This document shows, piece by piece, positions 29,770 through 29,809 of a stretch of DNA of 29,809 bases. A model generated the notes under the pieces. The model was not told the origin of the DNA and searched no databases. It saw only the letters and a list, made by a program, of their open reading frames with translations. Numbering within the stretch: position 1 is the first letter of the stretch; every line of letters starts with the position of its first letter. The position numbers were made by a program, and so were the translations under genes. The stretch comes from Elysia marginata (Eukaryota > Mollusca > Gastropoda > Plakobranchidae): NCBI GenBank assembly GCA_019649035.1, contig BMAT01000804.1, positions 180,440-210,248 of the forward strand, read 5' to 3'.

Positions 29770-29809
29770 CAGTAGAATCCCTTTAAACCGAAAGACGGTA
29801 AACCGAAAA
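29770..29809. mobile_element. Left end of another pogo-like element, cut by the window
   Basis: After TA, CAGTAGAATCCCTTTAAACC is followed by gaaagacggtaaaccgaaaa. The first bases match the ends at 24874 and 10895. The rest lies outside. Confidence 0.6.

Noticed and set aside
1..29809. CRISPR arrays, bacterial operons, rRNA genes
   Set aside because: No regularly spaced repeats, bacterial gene layout or rRNA-like sequence are visible. The window is animal DNA.

Overview
The window looks like AT-rich nuclear DNA from an animal, probably a marine invertebrate. A mollusc or other lophotrochozoan is a guess from overall texture, not shown by any marker. The evidence for an animal is GT-AG introns, long non-coding stretches, tRNA-derived SINEs, several families of short inverted-repeat transposons and two recognisable animal genes. 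There is no bacterial-style gene organisation, and most long open frames are chance or lie in repeats.

The main gene is on the minus strand, 29352 to 20174. I assembled eleven exons by hand. All splice in one continuous frame and encode the C-terminal ~350 residues of a voltage-gated calcium channel alpha2delta subunit (CACNA2D family), ending in a hydrophobic tail after a Cys-Gly-Cys motif. The 5' part of the gene lies beyond 29809. Two tiny exons (27 and 29 nt) encode the stretch just before the expected alpha2/delta cleavage region. The introns carry a pogo-like MITE, a piggyBac-like MITE, two SINEs and simple repeats.

On the plus strand, 5290-5463 is an intact 57-codon gene homologous to SMIM30, a small membrane protein. 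Facing away from it is a probable two-exon minus-strand gene (4870 to 4102, 206 residues) that I cannot name. It has a polyadenylation signal 80 bases past its stop. The 420 bases between the two start codons may act as a shared promoter.

The rest is intergenic, UTR or transposon-derived. It holds an LTR-like segment (1-560), a TIR element (1199-1431) related to sequence near 12.3 kb, a diverged tandem duplication (3517-3985), pogo-like MITEs at about 8.2, 10.0, 10.9-11.6, 12.9 and 29.8 kb, a SINE beside the 10.9 kb element, and a frameshifted LINE 3' end (15.1-15.5 kb). Two further open frames (1570-1645 and 16255-16566) could be coding remnants. I see no clear novel multi-gene system. The best leads are the SMIM30/unknown-gene head-to-head pair and the splicing layout around the alpha2delta cleavage region.
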